From the NCBI GenBank assembly GCA_029263015.1, contig JAJCYI010000066.1:1-48708 (forward strand): a stretch of 48,708 nt of DNA. The letters are read 5' to 3'. The notes below the pieces were generated by a model. That model was given only the letters and a program-made list of their open reading frames with translations. It was not told where the DNA came from and did no database searches. Source of the stretch: Saprospiraceae bacterium (GTDB lineage Bacteria > Bacteroidota > Bacteroidia > Chitinophagales > Saprospiraceae). The position numbers and the translations under genes were made by a program. This document shows, piece by piece, positions 1 to 8,862 of the stretch (its first letter is position 1; every line of letters starts with the position of its first letter).

Positions 1-90
1 AGAATACCAGTAAAACATGACATTTGGAAGCAACCCTGGTTTATTTATCGATAAGGTATTTTTAAAGCCTTATTGATAGTTAAAATCGGG

Positions 91-121
91 TTTGCTCAAA
101 CGCCTTGTTTTATTAGGTTTC
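91..121 (+). promoter_or_regulatory. Candidate promoter of the polysaccharide operon
   Basis: TTTG at 91-94, a 19-base spacer, then TAGGTTTC at 114-121. This fits the Bacteroidota consensus TTTG-N19-TAnnTTTG except for the last base. It would start transcription roughly 40 bases before the first gene at 172. No ribosome binding site is evident. Confidence 0.4.
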
Positions 122-171
122 TAAGGATTTCCAAACAGAAAAAGTAGTAAAGTCGAGCTTATTTCAAAAGC

Positions 172-1323
172 ATGAAAAAGCTCCTGTCCAACCTCATTGC
201 ATCACTCTTCTCGATTGTCGTCTTGTTTATTATTCTTGAAATAGGGGTTCGGGTATTCGTTCCAGCGGAATATTATGTGGTGACCCGTGGCAACCATGAC
301 TGGGAGGAAGACGAATTGCTGGGCTGGAAGAACAAAGCCCATTACGAAGACGTGGCCATCCGGCACAATAAATTGGTTCGCTATGAAACCAACGAGGATG
401 GCTTTCGCCCAGCCACTATTGCTCGGAAAAAAAATGGAAATGTAATTAGGGTCATGCTTTTTGGCAACTCTACCGTGAATGCCCGGGAAGTGCCTGAATC
501 AGAGACCATCCATTTTTACCTGGACTCTCTCCTCAACCTAACCAGTCAGCGATACGAGGTCATTAATGCGGGCGTGCTGGGCTATGCAACAGATCAGGCG
601 CTGCTGAATATCGAACGACATATTGATACGTATTCACCGGATATCGTGTGTTATGGGTATTGTATCAACGACTTGTACGCCAACAGTTCGGGACTGTATT
701 CGGGGTTGTACAAACCCTATTTTGAATTGGAAAATGGCTCCCTTCAACTTGTCCCTTTAGAAAAACAAAATACTGATATCCTGGGAGCCACGCGATCGTT
801 TTCGATTGCAGATTTATTACAATACTCAGCGTTGTGGGGGATAATGAGGCCTTATATTGAACAAGTGAAAATCAAATATTCAAAACAAGCCGAACTTGAC
901 CAAGGGGGCATGAATGAAATTGATCGCTATCAAAAACCCGTTGAAGGAGAACCCCATTTTCAAAAATTGGCGATGTTGGTTGATCGCATGGACGATGCCT
1001 GCGAAAAAAATGGGATTGCTTTTTTCTTCTACCCGCACCCTGAGGCGGTGACGGTTTGGCCTCCTTACCGCAAGCTGATCGGCAAAGAAAATCTCCATCC
1101 GAATATTATTGAAAATAAACTCCGTGAAATTGCGGACATGGATTCAACCCAATTTGTGGGAATGGTTGACCATTTTATTAAAAATGAAAATAAAGGCCCG
1201 TTCCATCTGCTGCCCAAAGACCCACATTGCAACGCTATGGGATACCGATTACAGGCGGAAGTGCTTTCTACGTATATCCGTGGCCTGACCCCAGAAAATA
1301 TTGCTGCTCCAGTCCATCAATGA
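172..1323 (+). CDS. Membrane-anchored SGNH/GDSL hydrolase-like protein, copy 1 of a tandem pair
   Basis: 383 residues. A hydrophobic stretch at about residues 7-30 looks like an uncleaved signal anchor, which would put the rest in the periplasm. SGNH-family blocks follow in order: GNS (Ser100, with Asn where GDS has Asp), NAG near 132-134, CIND (Asn166) and DPH (Asp350, His352). The acid lies two rather than the usual three residues before the His, so catalysis is not certain. Such proteins in glycan loci usually add or remove acetyl groups; that role is inferred from the glycosyltransferases downstream. It is the first gene of a tight operon: its TGA overlaps the next ATG as ATGA. It is closely similar along its whole length to the next protein, which points to tandem duplication. 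Confidence 0.72.
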   Translation: MKKLLSNLIASLFSIVVLFIILEIGVRVFVPAEYYVVTRGNHDWEEDELLGWKNKAHYEDVAIRHNKLVRYETNEDGFRPATIARKKNGNVIRVMLFGNSTVNAREVPESETIHFYLDSLLNLTSQRYEVINAGVLGYATDQALLNIERHIDTYSPDIVCYGYCINDLYANSSGLYSGLYKPYFELENGSLQLVPLEKQNTDILGATRSFSIADLLQYSALWGIMRPYIEQVKIKYSKQAELDQGGMNEIDRYQKPVEGEPHFQKLAMLVDRMDDACEKNGIAFFFYPHPEAVTVWPPYRKLIGKENLHPNIIENKLREIADMDSTQFVGMVDHFIKNENKGPFHLLPKDPHCNAMGYRLQAEVLSTYIRGLTPENIAAPVHQ

Positions 1324-2489
1324 AAAAATTGTTGACCAACATTTTGACCTCTTTATTATCCCTCATGGTAATGCTGGCTTTTTTGGAAATTGGGGTGCGG
1401 TTGTTTGTGGACGAGAGCCTTTACCTTTTCTCCAATGTATCAGATGATTGGGTTTTGGATGACGAAATAGGCTATAAAAACCGTCCGAATTATGTTGAAA
1501 AAAAACGGCATAAGGACAAGTTGGTTTCGCTCTCGACCAATGCTGATGGTTTGCAACCTGCTGGGTTAAAAAGAGAAAAAGCCATTGCTACGAAAAGAGT
1601 TATGCTGATCGGAAACTCAACCGTGTTTTCGAGGGACGTGCCCGAAAACGAGAAAATTCATTTCCTTTTGGATTCGCTGCTCAACCTATCAGAACAATCA
1701 TTTGAGGTAGTGAATACGGGAGCGACAGGCTATTCTACCGACCAGGCTTTGCTTACTTTAAAGCGTTATATCAGTTTGTACAAACCGGATTATGTTGGTT
1801 ATAATTATTGTATCAATGATCTTTATTTTAATACGCGGGATATGTACACGGGTATTTCCAAACCTTATTTTGAATTAGATGATGATGATATAAAGCTCAT
1901 TCCATGTCAACCAGAAAAATCTAATTTGAACCAGGACAAATTAGCTTTTAGGAACCTCGTACAATTGTCTGCGATGTATGGGCTACTTAGGCCTTATATT
2001 CAGCGGGTGCGTATGAAATATTCAAAACAGGAGGTTTTGGACCAAGGTGGTGCGCAGGATTTGGATATCTATAAAAAAAGAACACCAGAGGAACCGCTTT
2101 TTCAATTGTTGGAAAAATTGATCCAGGAAATGAATGCAACCTGCGAGGAAAATGAAGCTGAGTTTTTCCTGTATGCGCACCCGGAAGCAGTGACAGTTTG
2201 GGAGCCTTATAGGGAAGCTATAGGGCAGACCAATACCGATCCTTTTATTATTGAAAACAAATTGCATGAAATTGCGGCATGGGATACAATCCCTTTTTTG
2301 GGAATGGTGCAATCTTTCCTAAATAAAAAAGAAAAGGGGCCCTTCCATTTGCTGCCAAATGACCCACATTGTAATGGTGCTGGTTATTTGATACAGGCCG
2401 AAGTTATTGCTGATTTTGTTATGGAAAATAAAATAACGGAAAAATATATTTCCACAGAATTACAAAGCAAAATTTTAATTGGAAATTAA
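1320..2489 (+). CDS. Membrane-anchored SGNH/GDSL hydrolase-like protein, copy 2 of a tandem pair
   Basis: 389 residues from the ATG at 1320. A longer frame opens at 1227, but it lies inside the previous gene and the ATG at 1320 directly precedes the Lys-Lys-Leu signal-anchor start, matching copy 1. Blocks: GNST (block I), NTGATGY (block II), CIND (block III) and DPHCN (block V), the same degenerate set as copy 1. The two copies share stretches such as HPEAVTVW and IIENKL, so they are recent paralogues. The 4-base overlap with copy 1 implies translational coupling. The last residues (KILIGN) are encoded by an AT-rich word that also ends the GT2 gene at 4691. The substrate is unknown; glycan acyl transfer or removal is inferred. 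Confidence 0.72.
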   Translation: MKKLLTNILTSLLSLMVMLAFLEIGVRLFVDESLYLFSNVSDDWVLDDEIGYKNRPNYVEKKRHKDKLVSLSTNADGLQPAGLKREKAIATKRVMLIGNSTVFSRDVPENEKIHFLLDSLLNLSEQSFEVVNTGATGYSTDQALLTLKRYISLYKPDYVGYNYCINDLYFNTRDMYTGISKPYFELDDDDIKLIPCQPEKSNLNQDKLAFRNLVQLSAMYGLLRPYIQRVRMKYSKQEVLDQGGAQDLDIYKKRTPEEPLFQLLEKLIQEMNATCEENEAEFFLYAHPEAVTVWEPYREAIGQTNTDPFIIENKLHEIAAWDTIPFLGMVQSFLNKKEKGPFHLLPNDPHCNGAGYLIQAEVIADFVMENKITEKYISTELQSKILIGN

Positions 2490-3585
2490 AGATATAATTA
2501 TATCGCTTTTTGCGCTATTTATTTCGTTGGCGTTGGGTGAAATAATATTGAGGATGATGCCCGTTGAGGATCCTTACGAAATGGAAAAATATCCAACAAA
2601 ACACAATGGATATATTAAATCGCAATTCCCACCAATTGTACATTGGGAATTCAGTACAGAAGAGGGGTTGCTGGGTTTTGATGATAAAAAAACTTCTTTT
2701 ACTACTAATAGTTTAGGTTATAGAGGAGGAGAGTTTAAGGATGAGGAGTATAGGGTATTTGCCATAGGAGGGAGTACAACGGAGTGTCTATATATTGATG
2801 ATAAACAACAATGGCCATATCTTTTGCAAAATAAATTAAACCTCGCCGGCCACAATATAAATATCCAAAACGCTGGAAAATCAGGTGATGCGATTGATGA
2901 CCATATTGCCATGCTATCGCACAAAATTGTGCATTTAAATCCTGATTTGATTATAGTATACATGGGCATCAATGATGTGCTCCGACTGGTGTGCAACGAC
3001 AATCCATTGAAGTTTGATCGGACTGGACAGAAAATTCCTGTATTTAAACATTTCCTGTCTGAACTTCAATTATATAGAAGGGTGCACAATATTATTTCCA
3101 AAAATAAATACAAACACAATATAGCATTTGAGTCGGACTATGTTGATAAATCTGCATATATTAGAAGCTTCCCTTTGTCTGATTCAATTCCGAGAATAGA
3201 TACTGCTTTTTTTAAGAAGAAAATGGAGGTACTGTTAAATACCTGTAAGAATTCTTCAGGGGCAGACGTGGTGTTTATTCCACAACTGGCGACTTGGCAT
3301 ACTGATGACGAAGAATTAAAAAAATGGCACTGGTTAACTGAAATTTGTGGAATAAGGTACCAGCCAGAAGTGCTTACAGGAATAATGGATCAAGTCAATA
3401 CAATTATTGTTGAAGAATGTCATAAGCATGGAATTCTATTGATTGAACCAAGTATGGAGCCCACATCAGAATACTTTTACGACGACTGTCACTTCAACCC
3501 TAGAGGCTGTCAAAAATTTGCAGATATTCTTTTTGATTCATTGCAAGTGAAAATATTCAATCAAGAAAATGTTGATATTTTTTAA
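2479..3585 (+). CDS. SGNH/GDSL hydrolase-like protein with N-terminal anchor
   Basis: 368 residues from a TTG at 2479, chosen because the next in-frame ATG would remove most of the hydrophobic anchor (residues 5-25). It overlaps the previous gene by 11 bases. Blocks: GGST (Ser99), NAGKSGD (131-137), GIND (Asn165) and DDCHFNPRG near the C-terminus, where Asp three residues before His gives the canonical DxxH pair. It is therefore the most likely of the three to be a working esterase or acyltransferase. It is only distantly similar to the tandem pair before it. Its stop is followed at once by the ATG of the glycosyltransferase at 3586, so it is surely co-transcribed with it. Confidence 0.7.
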   Translation: MEIKDIIISLFALFISLALGEIILRMMPVEDPYEMEKYPTKHNGYIKSQFPPIVHWEFSTEEGLLGFDDKKTSFTTNSLGYRGGEFKDEEYRVFAIGGSTTECLYIDDKQQWPYLLQNKLNLAGHNINIQNAGKSGDAIDDHIAMLSHKIVHLNPDLIIVYMGINDVLRLVCNDNPLKFDRTGQKIPVFKHFLSELQLYRRVHNIISKNKYKHNIAFESDYVDKSAYIRSFPLSDSIPRIDTAFFKKKMEVLLNTCKNSSGADVVFIPQLATWHTDDEELKKWHWLTEICGIRYQPEVLTGIMDQVNTIIVEECHKHGILLIEPSMEPTSEYFYDDCHFNPRGCQKFADILFDSLQVKIFNQENVDIF

Positions 3586-4710
3586 ATGAAAATCCTCCAC
3601 ATTATTCCCACATATAAGCCAGCGTATATTTATGGAGGACCTATTTTTTCAGTCAGTCTAATTTGCGAAAATTTGGTAAAGGAGGGACATGAAGTTTTGA
3701 TGCTTACTACTACTGCAAATGGAAAGAATGAATTGGATGTGCCGATTGGTGAAATCCAAACGGTCGATGGAGTGCCGACTATTTATTTTAAACGTTGGAC
3801 AAAAGATCATACCCATATTTCACCTGCATTAATGTGGAATGTTTTTATAAAATGCAAAAAATATGATGCGGTTCATATTCATTCTTGGTGGAATATTCCA
3901 GTTATGGTATCCGTACTGCTTTGCTGGGTGCGCGGCGTAAAACCTATTTTGTCGCCACGCGGAATGTTGAGTGATTTTACATTTGAGAAGAATCATTCTT
4001 CCCTAAAAGGTATTTTTCACAATACCATTGGAAAATTTTTATTAAATAAAACACGTCTGCACTTAACGGCTGAGGCTGAACAAAAAGAATGTGAATCAAT
4101 TGGGACAGATAATTTTGTTTTACCCAACTATATTCAATTAAATAGTGCTAAATTCAAAATTCAAAATTTAAATAAAAAAGAAACATTCAATATTCTTTTT
4201 CTTTCCAGAATACATGTTAAAAAAAATATAGAAAATTTATTTAGGGCACTAGAAACAATCAATTTCGATTTTCAATTAAATGTTGCGGGAATGGGTGAGG
4301 AAAATTATTTGTCAGGATTGAAAAAATTGGCAAATAAACTCGGAATCGCCAACAAGATAAAATGGCTCGGAGAGGTTCATGGAAAAGAAAAATTTGAAGT
4401 TTATAGCAATGCTGATTTATTAGTGCTGCCATCGTTCAATGAGAATTTTGCCAACGTGGTCATCGAATCCCTTTCTACAGGAACCCCCGTCATGGTGTCC
4501 GAGCATGTGGGCCTGGCGGATTATGTCGAACAAAATAATTTAGGCTGGATCTGCGGAACAGACGCAGAAAATATTCGAAAATATTTAGAAATTATTTTTG
4601 CAGATAAAAACCGGTTGGAGGAGATTGGTAAAAAAGCTGTTGAAATAACGCAGCAGGATTTCTCCCCAACCGAGCTTACCAAAAGATACATTGTTCAATA
4701 TAAAAGATAA
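3586..4710 (+). CDS. Glycosyltransferase family 4 (GT-B fold)
   Basis: 374 residues, normal length for the family. The N-terminus has the GT-B Rossmann start (MKILHIIPTYKP) and the YGGPIFSV acceptor loop. The C-terminal half has the donor-binding region: LSRIHVKKNIENLF, then SNADLLVLPSFNENF and VVIESLSTGTPVM, with the two-Glu E-x7-E pattern of retaining GT4 enzymes. It should transfer a sugar from a nucleotide donor to a growing glycan at the cytoplasmic face. The ATG touches the TAA of the previous gene, and the end overlaps the next gene by 20 bases. The acceptor and sugar cannot be told from sequence. Confidence 0.9.
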   Translation: MKILHIIPTYKPAYIYGGPIFSVSLICENLVKEGHEVLMLTTTANGKNELDVPIGEIQTVDGVPTIYFKRWTKDHTHISPALMWNVFIKCKKYDAVHIHSWWNIPVMVSVLLCWVRGVKPILSPRGMLSDFTFEKNHSSLKGIFHNTIGKFLLNKTRLHLTAEAEQKECESIGTDNFVLPNYIQLNSAKFKIQNLNKKETFNILFLSRIHVKKNIENLFRALETINFDFQLNVAGMGEENYLSGLKKLANKLGIANKIKWLGEVHGKEKFEVYSNADLLVLPSFNENFANVVIESLSTGTPVMVSEHVGLADYVEQNNLGWICGTDAENIRKYLEIIFADKNRLEEIGKKAVEITQQDFSPTELTKRYIVQYKR

Positions 4711-5635
4711 TATCCCACCCTTCACTTTCATCATCCTCACTTTCAACGAGGAGGTGCATTTGCCCCGTTTGCTACAATCTATCAGAGGCTTGAATGCGCC
4801 GGTTTTTGTCATGGATTCGGGCAGTACAGATGCTACGATCAGCATTGCTGAAAAATATGGTGCAATAACTGCCTATAATAAGTTTGTCAACCACCCAAAA
4901 CAATGGGATTTTGCCCTTAACCATTTTTCGATTTCTTCTCCATGGATCATTGGATTGGATGCTGACCAGATCGTAACGCCGGAGTTGTTTGAATTATTAA
5001 ATGGTTTCAAAAATGAAACTGTTCCAGAGACGGTGAGTGGAATATATTTCAATCGCAAGAACTATTTTAAAGGGCGGTGGATAAAGCACGGTGGGTATTT
5101 CCCCAAATACCTTTTGAAGATGTTCCGGACAGGCGTTGGCCATTCTGACCTAAACCAAAACATGGATCATCGGTTTGTGGTGCAGGGTGAAACAACAATC
5201 TGGAAAAAAGGATACCTCATTGAGGAAAACCTGAAAGAAAATGACATTGCCAACTGGATCGACAAACACAATCGGTACAGCACTTTGCAGGCAAGAGAAG
5301 AGATTGAAAGAAAGTTGGGGAAAAGGCAGCAGCCTTTGCGGGCCAAATTGTCAGGAAACCCTGACCAGCGCGTGGCCTGGTTCAAACAATGGTGGTTCAA
5401 TGCACCTTTATTTGTGAGACCCATGCTTTACTTTCTTTACCGTTATTTTTTCAAACTGGGTTTTTTGGATGGGAAGGAGGGGTTTATTTTTCATTTTTTG
5501 CAGGCTTTTTGGTATCGGCTGATTATTGACATAAAAATTGATGAAGATTTAAAGAAATCAGCTCCAGAGGCGGGCCTTCCACAAACCGAAAAAATAAAAC
5601 CTCCCATATCCAAAAAATTGGAAATTGGAAATTGA
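4691..5635 (+). CDS. Glycosyltransferase family 2 (WaaE/KdtX-like)
   Basis: 314 residues from a TTG at 4691, which overlaps the previous gene by 20 bases; no in-frame ATG lies before the conserved FIILTFNEE strand. GT-A motifs are clear: TFNEE, VMDSGSTD and the metal-binding GLDADQ. The set TFNEE / DSGSTD with an adjacent WDFALN motif is typical of the lipopolysaccharide core glucosyltransferase type (WaaE/KdtX), though here the acceptor is unknown. A hydrophobic and aromatic stretch lies at about residues 235-280. The C-terminal KLEIGN tail is encoded by a repeated TTGGAAA word that runs into the intergenic space, so the natural end may have been extended by a repeat. Confidence 0.88.
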   Translation: MFNIKDNIPPFTFIILTFNEEVHLPRLLQSIRGLNAPVFVMDSGSTDATISIAEKYGAITAYNKFVNHPKQWDFALNHFSISSPWIIGLDADQIVTPELFELLNGFKNETVPETVSGIYFNRKNYFKGRWIKHGGYFPKYLLKMFRTGVGHSDLNQNMDHRFVVQGETTIWKKGYLIEENLKENDIANWIDKHNRYSTLQAREEIERKLGKRQQPLRAKLSGNPDQRVAWFKQWWFNAPLFVRPMLYFLYRYFFKLGFLDGKEGFIFHFLQAFWYRLIIDIKIDEDLKKSAPEAGLPQTEKIKPPISKKLEIGN

Positions 5636-5694
5636 GGGGACGTTCCGAATTTTACTTGTTTATTTTTTGACCAAACAAATCTACCAGAAAAAAG

Positions 5695-7452
5695 ATGATT
5701 TATACGCTTGGAATAAACGCATATCATGGCGATTCTTCTGCATGTATTTACAGGGATGGAGAGTTGATTGCTGCCACCGAAGAAGAGCGGATTCGCCGAG
5801 TGAAGCACTGGGCTGGATTGCCAACTGAAGCCGTGAAATTTTGCCTTGTCGAGGCCGGGATTGGACTTGAGGAAGTGGACGTAATTACAGTGTCGAGAGA
5901 CCCTTGGGCGAAATTTCCATTAAAGCTATTGCATGTTCTGAAGAACCGTACTTCTATAGGCGCTATTCGGGAAAAAGCTGCTCATATCGGAGGCATCAAA
6001 ACAATCAAAGCAGATGTTGCGCACGCCCTCGGACACAACGGCACACCTGTGAAGGCAAAGGTGAAATTCATTGAACATCATCGCAGTCACATGGCCAGTT
6101 CCTTTTTTGTGTCGCCGTTCGAGGAATCAGCGATCCTTTCGGTGGATGGCATGGGTGATTTCACTTCGACCATGCGCGGTACCGGAAAAGGCAATAAAAT
6201 CAGCGTTCTTGACAGTGTTTCCTTCCCACATTCAGTTGGATTCTTTTATACTTGTTTTACCCAGTTCCTTGGTTTCCCAAATTTTGGCGATGAATACAAA
6301 GTGATGGGGCTGTCACCTTATGGCACTCCAGATGAAGATTTGATGAAAAAAATCCGTGAGTTTATCAAGATCAAAAAGAATGGACTGTTCGAGTTGGACC
6401 TGAAATACCTGAACAGGGTAGGACAAGGAGATTGGGCGGGTATTGACAATGCTGGGAGGCCCTTCATCAAGCCCAAATTCAGTGATTATATGATCAGCAA
6501 GTTTGGCAAACCACGTGCAAAAGACGAACCACTGACAGCGTCTCACATGAACCTGGCGGCATCGGTACAGCGGGTGTGTGAAGAAGTCATTTTTCATATG
6601 GCCGAAGACCTGCAAAAGAAAACAGGGCTTAAAAACCTGTGCATTACCGGCGGGGTTGCTCAGAACTCAGTGGTCAATGGAAAGATCATCGAAAACACCT
6701 CGTTCGACCATCTTTTTGTACCACCTGCTGGGCATGATGGCGGTACATCGGTCGGATCTGCTTTGTTTTATTACCACCATGACTTAAATAAACCGCGGTC
6801 TCGATTTATGCACCAGGCATACACGGGAATGAGTTTTACCAATGATGAAATTGATGCGTTTTTAAAATCCCGGGACTTGAAAGGTTTTTATGTAAAAAAG
6901 TACACGGAAAACGAGCTGGTAGAAGTAGTCTCAGACAGCCTTGTGGATGGATGTGTAGTCGGTTGGTTTCAGGGAAAAGCTGAATTTGGCCCCCGGGCCT
7001 TGGGCAACCGGTCTATCATTGTTGACCCTTCCCGCAAGGATGCCAAGGATTTGCTGAACTCAAAAATCAAACGGAGGGAGAGTTTCCGGCCATTTGCACC
7101 TTCTATCTTAAAGGAAGCTACTGCCGAATATTTTGAACAAGTAGATGATGTGCCATACATGGAAAAAGTGTACCCTATCCGCAAGGAAAAAAGAGAACTA
7201 ATACCGGCTGTTACGCATGTCGATGGTACTGGAAGATTGCAGACAGTAGAAGAAAAAGATGCACCGAGGTATTATCGGTTGATTGCAGCGTTTGGCAAAA
7301 AATCAGGGGTGCCCATTTTACTCAACACCTCTTTTAATGAAAATGAACCGATTGTAAATACGCCAGAACATGCGCTGGAATGTTTCCTTCGTACTCAAAT
7401 GGATATTTTAGTATTGGAAAATTTTATTGTTAGCCGCAAGCCACTAAAATAG
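5695..7452 (+). CDS. Carbamoyltransferase of the NodU/CmcH/TobZ family
   Basis: 585 residues, full length. The N-terminal Kae1-like domain has GINAYHGDSSA, EEERIRRVKH, FIEHHRSHMASSF and SVDGMGD. GGVAQNSVVNGK follows, and the C-terminal domain has FGPRALGNRSI and a late PILLNTSFN. Family members use carbamoyl phosphate and ATP to carbamoylate hydroxyl groups of sugars or antibiotics. Between glycosyltransferases, it most likely carbamoylates a sugar of the surface glycan (inferred). A 59-base gap separates it from the GT2 gene; no clear promoter is seen there. An AT-rich stem-loop follows the stop. Confidence 0.9.
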   Translation: MIYTLGINAYHGDSSACIYRDGELIAATEEERIRRVKHWAGLPTEAVKFCLVEAGIGLEEVDVITVSRDPWAKFPLKLLHVLKNRTSIGAIREKAAHIGGIKTIKADVAHALGHNGTPVKAKVKFIEHHRSHMASSFFVSPFEESAILSVDGMGDFTSTMRGTGKGNKISVLDSVSFPHSVGFFYTCFTQFLGFPNFGDEYKVMGLSPYGTPDEDLMKKIREFIKIKKNGLFELDLKYLNRVGQGDWAGIDNAGRPFIKPKFSDYMISKFGKPRAKDEPLTASHMNLAASVQRVCEEVIFHMAEDLQKKTGLKNLCITGGVAQNSVVNGKIIENTSFDHLFVPPAGHDGGTSVGSALFYYHHDLNKPRSRFMHQAYTGMSFTNDEIDAFLKSRDLKGFYVKKYTENELVEVVSDSLVDGCVVGWFQGKAEFGPRALGNRSIIVDPSRKDAKDLLNSKIKRRESFRPFAPSILKEATAEYFEQVDDVPYMEKVYPIRKEKRELIPAVTHVDGTGRLQTVEEKDAPRYYRLIAAFGKKSGVPILLNTSFNENEPIVNTPEHALECFLRTQMDILVLENFIVSRKPLK

Positions 7453-7489
7453 AAATTTAGAAATCGGAACTATTCTAATTTCTAAATTT
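7453..7489 (+). terminator. AT-rich stem-loop after the carbamoyltransferase gene
   Basis: A perfect 12-base inverted repeat, AAATTTAGAAAT at 7453-7464 and ATTTCTAAATTT at 7478-7489, begins directly after the stop codon. It ends in T residues but has no GC clamp, so it may be a weak terminator or one of the locus-specific intergenic hairpins seen elsewhere in the window. Confidence 0.45.
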
Positions 7490-7557
7490 TGTTCACCTGC
7501 CATTCCAGTTCTTATTTCCCATTGCTTCTTTTTTTATAAACACAAACCCATTAAATT

Positions 7558-8559
7558 ATGATCCACGAAGCTTTTTATAATGGCACCTGCCCTTTGGATG
7601 AACCTTTGACGGTTCCGACAAGGGTAGATGAACAAACGGATAAGTACATCTCATTGAAAACCGAAGAGTCCGTCAAAAGCTATTATGATGAAAATGGTTA
7701 TGTCGTCCGGCGAAATCTTATTCCCCACGAGTTGTGCGATGAGATGCTCCGCAATTTTAAGGAAGAAGTAAAACCTTACAAAGGGCATATCTATCGGCAG
7801 GCCAGTGCCAATCCTGAAAAGCACAAGTTCACGGAACATAATTACATGCTCAACTCCATACTCAATCTGCAATCGGTGAGTAGCGAGAATTTTCCAAAAT
7901 TTAAGTCCAATGGGCTAAACGTACTGTCCCATGAAGCTATACAACATTCCTTGAACACGCTGATGGGTGAGCCAGGCAAACTTGTGCAGTCCATGTATTT
8001 TGAAGGCAACCCTGCTACTTGGGCGCACCAAGATTGTTACTATCTTGATTCTGAAAGAGACGGTGCCATGATCGGAATGTGGTTGGCATTAGAGGATATT
8101 CACCCAGGCGGCGGAAGGTTTTACATCTACCCCACCAGCCATAAAATAGACATCCGGAAAAATGGCGGTGATTTTGACATCGCTTTCAACCATGACCGCT
8201 ATAAGGTATTGGTGAAAAAAATCATCATGGATTTTGACCTCAAGTGCGAAGTGCCCATGTTACGGAAGGGCGATGTACTCTTTTGGGGTGGAAAAACCAT
8301 ACATGGGGCGCTGGACACCTTTGAACCACGGTATTCCCGCAATTCGATTACCGGCCATTTTATCCCTGAATCAACTAGGTTTATGCAGTTTCAAACTATT
8401 GTGAAGCCATTGCAGTTGAAAAAAATCAATGGCATAAATATCAATTTCCCAAAGGATCTCGATGTGGCTAAGAACAAGGCTATTTTTAAAGTTGAAACCA
8501 CATTCCCGAAAGCATTTCAGCTTGCAAAGAAAGTGGCTATCAAAATGGCAGTGAAGTAA
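7558..8559 (+). CDS. PhyH-type Fe(II)/2-oxoglutarate dioxygenase
   Basis: 333 residues. The phytanoyl-CoA dioxygenase fold is indicated by YYDENGYVVRRNLIP near residues 42-56, the HxD iron ligands His157 and Asp159 (WAHQD), and the distal His249 in KTIHGALD followed by Arg258 or Arg261 for 2-oxoglutarate. The GMWLALEDI strand and HPGGGRFYIYPTSH loop are typical of the family. These enzymes hydroxylate small molecules or lipids. In this locus the substrate could be a sugar, a lipid carrier or an acyl group; that is inference only. The gene is followed by a 303-base gap before the next glycosyltransferase. Confidence 0.88.
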   Translation: MIHEAFYNGTCPLDEPLTVPTRVDEQTDKYISLKTEESVKSYYDENGYVVRRNLIPHELCDEMLRNFKEEVKPYKGHIYRQASANPEKHKFTEHNYMLNSILNLQSVSSENFPKFKSNGLNVLSHEAIQHSLNTLMGEPGKLVQSMYFEGNPATWAHQDCYYLDSERDGAMIGMWLALEDIHPGGGRFYIYPTSHKIDIRKNGGDFDIAFNHDRYKVLVKKIIMDFDLKCEVPMLRKGDVLFWGGKTIHGALDTFEPRYSRNSITGHFIPESTRFMQFQTIVKPLQLKKINGININFPKDLDVAKNKAIFKVETTFPKAFQLAKKVAIKMAVK

Positions 8560-8862
8560 TTGACAGAATTTAGGGGGTCATGATTTTGTTGAGTGATTGC
8601 TCAGCAGGAGCATTTAACCCTGTTTTGTCAGGAATTTAGAAGGAAAGAACGTACCTTTGCCACTGCTTATTAATTACTGCTCTTTTTTAAATGTCTGTCC
8701 CCTCCCCCTTCTCACGTGTGCCTTATTTAGGATAAAAGTGCATAGGTGAGCGTTCTGGTCTTATTTTTTGTAACAAATCAGTAGTAAACCACCGTAAAAG
8801 CGAACAGCACGTATCGTCCCATTAGTCGATTATTGAACTTACACTAAATCCCAGATTAAGTC
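8560..8862. other. Non-coding gap of 303 bases
   Basis: No coding frame is supported here. A possible promoter (TACCTTTG at 8652-8659, with TTTG at 8624-8627 but a long 24-base spacer) lies upstream of the glycosyltransferase at 8863. The stretch holds a CACGTG palindrome and several short GAATTTAG words. It may be a long leader or a decayed gene; I cannot tell which. Confidence 0.4.
8652..8659 (+). promoter_or_regulatory. Possible -7 element before the second GT2 gene
   Basis: TACCTTTG matches TAnnTTTG. The nearest upstream TTTG (8624-8627) is 24 bases away, longer than usual. The resulting leader would be about 195 bases. Confidence 0.25.
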
